Shown piece by piece: positions 58,807 through 64,000 of a DNA stretch of 64,000 bases. Origin of the DNA: Crocodylus rhombifer (taxonomy: Eukaryota > Chordata > Crocodylia > Crocodylidae); NCBI GenBank assembly GCA_038503035.1, contig JAVSML010024323.1, forward strand, positions 1 to 64,000, in the 5' to 3' direction. Position 1 is the first letter of the stretch; every line of letters begins with the position of its first letter. The translations under genes and the position numbers were made by a program. The notes under the pieces were generated by a model. It had not been told where the DNA came from. It did no database searches and saw nothing but the letters and a program-made list of their open reading frames with translations.

Positions 58807-61446
58807 TCTGTAGAACAGAATTGCTGTGATCAGTGGAACTAGAACCCAAGTCAATGGATTGAATGATGAGGCCTGAGGAAGAGCTAAGGCAAGTGAGCTG
58901 CGGTATGCTGATTACAAATCAGGAGTGAAGGGGTTGTCTTGGCAAGTTGTGTGCATGTATATGTATGTGAGACTAAGACAGAGATACAGAGACAGAAAGC
59001 AATACAACAAAAGCAGAATTCATGAACATGGCCCTAAGGAGGAACAAAGAGACAAAGCCTTTTGGAGCATAGAATCAATTGAGTAAACATACTTGGAAAT
59101 TATGAGCAAGGAAACTTCTTCCTGCTTGTTTCCAATGTGCTCAGGGAGGCAACATTTTCTTTACATTTTGTGCAAATAAACACAAGTGCAAAAAACCCCA
59201 ATCCTGACTTCTATCCTGAATTCCCCTCCAATCAGAAATGTTCTCATCAGACCGTAACTACTAGCCAATCACTGACAGAGAAAAGATAGCATTGTGCCCA
59301 TTTCAAAGCAACAGTGAGAGAATTCCCTAAAATCCTTTATAATCTATGGGAATCTGTGGGAACCATGCCTTTACAAAGACTGAAGCTTTGGGAAAAATAT
59401 ATGATAATGTGGTACAAAGTAATCAAAGTTATGCTACCTCTGTTAGTTAACCAAGGAAAGATGAGGTTGAGGCTCCTGGTTTATTTGGTTCAAGAAATGA
59501 AACTTCTGTTAACCAGCTGTCAGAATTTCAAGTGGAAAGTCTGACCAGTACAACTATTTTGTAACTCAGGTTGGGCAGCCCTGTTTATGACTGATATCAT
59601 GTTATCTTGCAACAGTGCCTGTAAATGGTGCTGCCCCAGGCTGTATTTGTGCCCAGTACTGTATTAATCCTGGCATCTTTGCATGGTAATGTTACTGGAA
59701 CAGTACTTCTCTTTCTTTACATGAAGGAAGAAAACAAATCATAGAGAAAAAAAGTCTTCATGCTAAGGTTTCTCTTTTCCACCCTTGTTTGCCTTATTTT
59801 TGCAAAACTACAGTGAGTTGTTTGTATTCTTGAAAACTGGCCACTCCTAGCTAGTGAGCTCACAGCTGTTAGTGTCCTGAAGAGACATGAGGCCAGATGC
59901 CGAGCTACTGCAGATTGGTGTAACTCCACTGAAATAAACCGAGCCCTGGTGATTTCTGCCAGCTAAGACTCTAGCTTCCTATGACTGATTTAAGAGCCAT
60001 TGTTTTTGCTGAGCATTCCAATGAGGAATCCCCTATGGAATCACTTTGCCGGCAAAAGATGAAGCAGCAATTACCCAGAAGAGAACACTATGAAATTGCC
60101 CAGTGTACGTAGAGAAGAATCAGAAGTTCAAGGATGTACTGTGAAGGAGCTAAGGGGTGGAAATGTACTTACGCCAATGACCTGTCTACTATGGAGTCTT
60201 CAAGAGAAAAACCATACAGGGCTAGACTGCATCTGACCGGCACAGTCCTACAAAGTATAAAATGCACCGATGAGGGGTTGGGGAAGAAGTAGGAACAACA
60301 GAGACATACGGGCTTAGAACAGAAGTATACCATGGAAGCTCAGGCAGTCTGATCAGGGGTTTTTTAGGATCTAGCAAGAAGGCAGTATTTTTCATGATGT
60401 AGAATAAGTAGCATGCTAAGTCGCAGTTTATGGAGGTTTCTAACATTGCAAAGACTTGCTTAAATGTAAAACAAAAAGTTTTAATTGAATTTTAAAAAGT
60501 TACAGTTCATACTCATCAGTCATGCAAATTCGATTTCCATTAATATCCCAGCATTTGAATTTAAAATTTGCTTTTCAGAAGTATGCACAAACATAGGCTC
60601 ACTTGCTAGATTATTCACAGAAGGCAAATACCAAAAGGGATCACAAAAATCATCCCATTAAAAAAATCAAAGGGATATTAACAGCAAAACTTGATGATAT
60701 TTATCCAGTTCAGGTTATGAAATAACATTCATACCTTAGCAGAACTGTGTTTAATATTGTGTCATGACATGGTGAACCTGACCCATAAATGTAACATGAC
60801 CCTGACATGATGCTGCATCCCACTCTGATGGCACACTGCCAAGAAGTCTTGACAAATATCACACCTTTTGTGAAATGATAGCTCCTCCAACAGGAAAAAG
60901 CATCAAGGGGTGACAGCCCATGTACTGAAACATCTAAATGCAGTTAAACCTGGTATAATTAATCTAGCTTGTTTAAAATTTTCAAGCTAAACAATACTCC
61001 ATAGAAAAATGCAGTTTAATTGAAGTCAAAATATTGTGTACAAAAACAACCTTTCAGATGATGTTTTCAATGGGAAAGCCAAAATAAATTATTTTAACTT
61101 TCAAACTTTGTTTCAGTATGGTAGAAAATCATTTTGATCCATTTTGCTTTGACTTTTTTATATGAATGACATTCTTACACTATCAAAAACAAAACCATTT
61201 GTTGTTTTCAAATCAAATGTCTCAGGGGATTTTCATGTGTAGGGAAATGTTGAAAATTCAGGTTTTTTTATTCCAATTTAGGGTGAAAATCAATTCTGAA
61301 GTGTGAGAATATCCTTTTGGAAGGAACTCCAGTGCCTGACCACCTCTGACAACTACTTTTTGTACATCACTTCCATTTCTATACTTTCCAATTTACCTGA
61401 AGAATGAACATACACATGTCCCTTAACCTACCTGTACTTTGACACA
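58807..61446. other. No gene seen
   Basis: AT-rich DNA; no exon or named repeat. Confidence 0.45.
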
Positions 61447-61580
61447 TGTCTAGATAGGGGAAATTCACACTAGTTATAACAATATGAGATTATGTTTGTG
61501 CAAACTTCTTTAGATCATTATGTCTACATAGGTGGTTTGCATTAATACCTGCTCACATTAATGCATTCCCTATCTAGGCA
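61447..61580. mobile_element. Small MITE with tgtctagataggg ends
   Basis: Left tgtctagataggggaaa and right (read inward) tgcctagatagggaatgc form inverted ends over 134 bases. No clear duplication was found. Confidence 0.5.
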
Positions 61581-62684
61581 AGTTTTCAGGTTATAGTATA
61601 TTATAAATGGGGATCATTATGCTCACTACACATAATTAGATATTTTTAATGAAAAGCATAAATGACATTTTTGGTACCTCACACCTCACCTGCCTCCCCA
61701 AAATCTCTAATTCTTTGAACTATGGGGATGCAAATATATTCCTAAAGGTGGTAAATAATTTTATTGGCCAACAACAGACATTTTACAAACTCACTGTTCT
61801 AATTACATGAAAAGAAATCAGGAAATTCAGTGACTTTTGTTCAAATGTTACCAAAATTAAAGTCCTGGAATGGCTAAAATATGCCTAAAAGAAACAATAG
61901 TTTTCCAGCAATGGGTATGTATGTGTGCAAAAATGGGTGAAAAAGCAGGGATGGGGTTGTGTGGCTGATTGCATTTAAATATACATTTTCAAATTTATTA
62001 ATTGTCAGCTTCCTCTCAACTGGAAGCCTGTTACAGTTTCAGCATGCGCAGCTAAAATGCACCACCTAGTTGTGATGTTTCCCTTCTGGGAACACAGGCA
62101 TGAGAGCTACAGGCTCAGACTGGCTTTTCAGCTTGAATGAAGACTGCTCCTACTGAATTATGCTGCACACATTTTTTATATCAAAGGCACTTCTCTGAAA
62201 GCACCTTACCTATTAACAAGAAAATGTTAGTGGATTACACTGTGCACAAATACAAAGAAGAAAAGCTAGTGCATATTAAATATATATTAGATTACCCAAC
62301 ATTAACCAGACTGTGTTTGCACACTGTATCTTCCCACACCTTGCCTTCTTTAAATGTCCTTCATTGAAGTGGCAGGTTTCCATTCCATAGCTACCTGATA
62401 GAGATGTGACTGGGAAAAAACTCTTGACGCTGCAGCTCAGTGCTAGCCATATGTTACTTACAGATGCAGGGGACTTTTACCTATTAAAATTCAGAGCAGC
62501 TGTGCTCAATGATAAAATGATAACTGCATACAACCAGCATTAGTGCTTTTCCTGGGAGTTGTGCCACCATCATCTCTGTTAGGAGAAACAATGACGGAAG
62601 GGAGAAAGTCACAGGGAGGACATGAAATCCCAGGAAATGGTTTAAACTGTGACGCTTATTCAGTTAAAGTCAAGATGTAAAAAT
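61581..62684. other. No gene seen
   Basis: AT-rich DNA up to the sharp edge of the antisense CR1 at about 62685. Confidence 0.45.
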
Positions 62685-64000
62685 TCACCAGGTGTTCGCA
62701 ATGATCCATGCCAGGAGATGAGCTATGATGCTAGCCAGGTCCTTGAGTACCCTTGGGGGTAAACTGTCAGGGCCGGCTGATTTGAAGGTATCCAGCCTGT
62801 CAAGGTGTTCCTTCATGAGGTCAGCTTCAATGGTGAGTAAAGAGTCTCCTTCACCCAGGCATCCCTGACCCACAGTGGGCAGGGGTGTCCTTTGGAACTG
62901 GTGAAAGACTGATGCAAAGTACCCATTTAGCAAGTTTGCTTTATCATGGGCATTGGTTGTCAGTTGCCCCATCTGGTTTAGCAGGGATCCAATGTTGCTC
63001 TTGCTTTTCCTTTGGCTCCCCACATATCTAAAAAAGGACTTTTTATTGTCCTTGATATTTGTAGCTAGCTGGAGTTCCATCGCAGCCTTGGCTTTCCTGG
63101 TTTGCTCTCTGCAGGTCCGGACCAGAGCAGAGTATTCCTCCTTGGTGGTGGTTCCAGTCCTCCACCCTTTATAGGTCTTCGTTTTAAGACACAGGGGGTC
63201 TGCTAGTTCTCTGGAGAGCCAAGGAGGCTGTTGTGCTCTTTTTCTGCCTTTCCTCCAAGATGGGATAGACTTTGCTTGTGCATCTAGGATTGCTCCCTTG
63301 AGGAGCAACCACTTGTTCTGAACTCTCCTCCCCTTTGGGTTGTGGCCCTTTAGGGTCTCATTGAACAGCCTCCTGAGCTTGTCGAAGTCAGCTTGCCTGA
63401 AGTCGAAGGACTTCTGTATTACTGACTGACTTGCCAGCTTTATGGTGGATGGTGAAAGTGATCAGCTCGTGGTCACTGTCACCCAGTTTCCCTTCAATCA
63501 TTAGGTCACTGATTAGGTCAACCCTGGTTGCCAGAACCAGGTCAAGCAGCACTTTACCTCTTGTCAGCCTGTAGACTTTCTGCATCAGATAGAGGTCATC
63601 CATGCATGAGAGAAAGCTTTGCGACTGCTTGGATTTGGCTGAGCGCTCCTCCCACGAGATGTCTGGGTAGTTAAAGTCTCCCATGGCAACCATACACCAC
63701 CACCAGGAGCACATGGCCTCAGCCAATTCCCTGGCAAACTCCTCATCAAGGTCTTGACCCTGGGTAGGGGGTCTGTAGTAGACTCCCACCATAGTATCCC
63801 CTGTGCCTTGTTCCCCATGGATTTTAACCCGGAGGGTCTCAAGTCTTCCATCGTGGGTCCTAATGTCGGCTTGCAGGGATGTGTAGCTTTCCTTGACATA
63901 GAGAGCTACACCCCTGCCCCTTTTGTCCACTTGATCCCTCCTGTACAGGGTATAGCTATCTATCCCTGTTGTCCAGTCAGGGTTGGAGTCCCACCAGGTC
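62685..64000 (-). mobile_element. CR1 LINE, 5' half of ORF2, antisense, runs off window
   Basis: Well-preserved CR1 with endonuclease and the start of reverse transcriptase. The 5' side continues past 64000. The 3' side stops abruptly at about 62685, within the early reverse transcriptase, with no CR1 tail. CR1 copies normally lose the 5' end, so a later deletion or rearrangement is likely. Confidence 0.9.
62685..64000 (-). pseudogene. CR1 ORF2: AP-type endonuclease and N-terminal reverse transcriptase
   Basis: The minus-strand frame from 63930 down carries RGRGVALYVKESY, GVYYRPP, then MGDFNYPDISW and GDSDHELITF. These are apurinic-type endonuclease motifs; the Asp of DFN and the Asp/His of SDH are intact. 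A single frame slip near 63415 (shift after the SVSN words) leads to a second open part, 63308-62685. This has WLSRELADPLC, FFRYVGSQRKSK and DSLPPRVLKDLA ahead of the reverse transcriptase palm. The protein would nick DNA and copy its RNA, but it is cut off before the catalytic palm. Apart from the slip I see no stop over 1.3 kb. Confidence 0.88.

Overview
The window looks like amniote nuclear DNA, most likely reptilian and probably crocodilian (a turtle is possible). I infer this from the many CR1 LINE copies ending in tcta-tga type octamers, hAT-type DNA transposons, Penelope-like fragments, a Gmr1-like Ty3 retrotransposon and an R2-like tail, and from the absence of any bacterial-style gene packing. 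I found no exon of a host gene that I could support. The coding sequence I can recognise belongs to mobile elements, nearly all of it broken, so the window reads as intergenic or deep intronic DNA.

Layout. 0.1-1.4 kb: a decayed CR1 reverse transcriptase copy. 1.4-6.8 kb: plain AT-rich DNA. 6.8-7.3 kb: a retroviral-type solo LTR. 7.65-17.34 kb: a nest of elements. An old L3/CR1-like LINE was broken by an antisense CR1. That CR1 was then broken three times: by a 1.2 kb solo LTR, by a 5.8 kb Ty3 element with gag, protease, integrase, reverse transcriptase and RNase H in that order, and by a hAT-type MITE. A foldback MITE sits further along in the outer LINE. 18.6-26.5 kb: MITEs, an unknown repeat present twice in inverted orientation, and a fairly young CR1 3' end.

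26.87-32.74 kb: a complete-ended hAT transposon with an exact 8-bp target duplication and a broken transposase on the minus strand. It contains a Penelope-like insertion, which in turn contains a probable solo LTR. 33-40 kb: no gene, one small MITE. 40.4-41.1 kb: a CpG-rich block that looks like a promoter-bearing LTR. 41.6-46 kb: two CR1 tails, a 1.28 kb hAT-type element and an R2-like LINE tail. 47-48 kb: CA-rich microsatellites. 49.2-51.1 kb: a LINE fragment split by a hAT-type MITE and by a Penelope-like inverted-repeat insertion with a 14-15 bp target duplication. 53 kb: a G-rich minisatellite. 62.7-64 kb: the 5' half of a well-preserved antisense CR1 ORF2 that runs off the window.

No system of cooperating host genes is present. 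The main biological content is insertion stratigraphy, and the most notable single element is the Gmr1-like retrotransposon. Its integrase lies upstream of its reverse transcriptase and its Gag carries a SCAN-like region.
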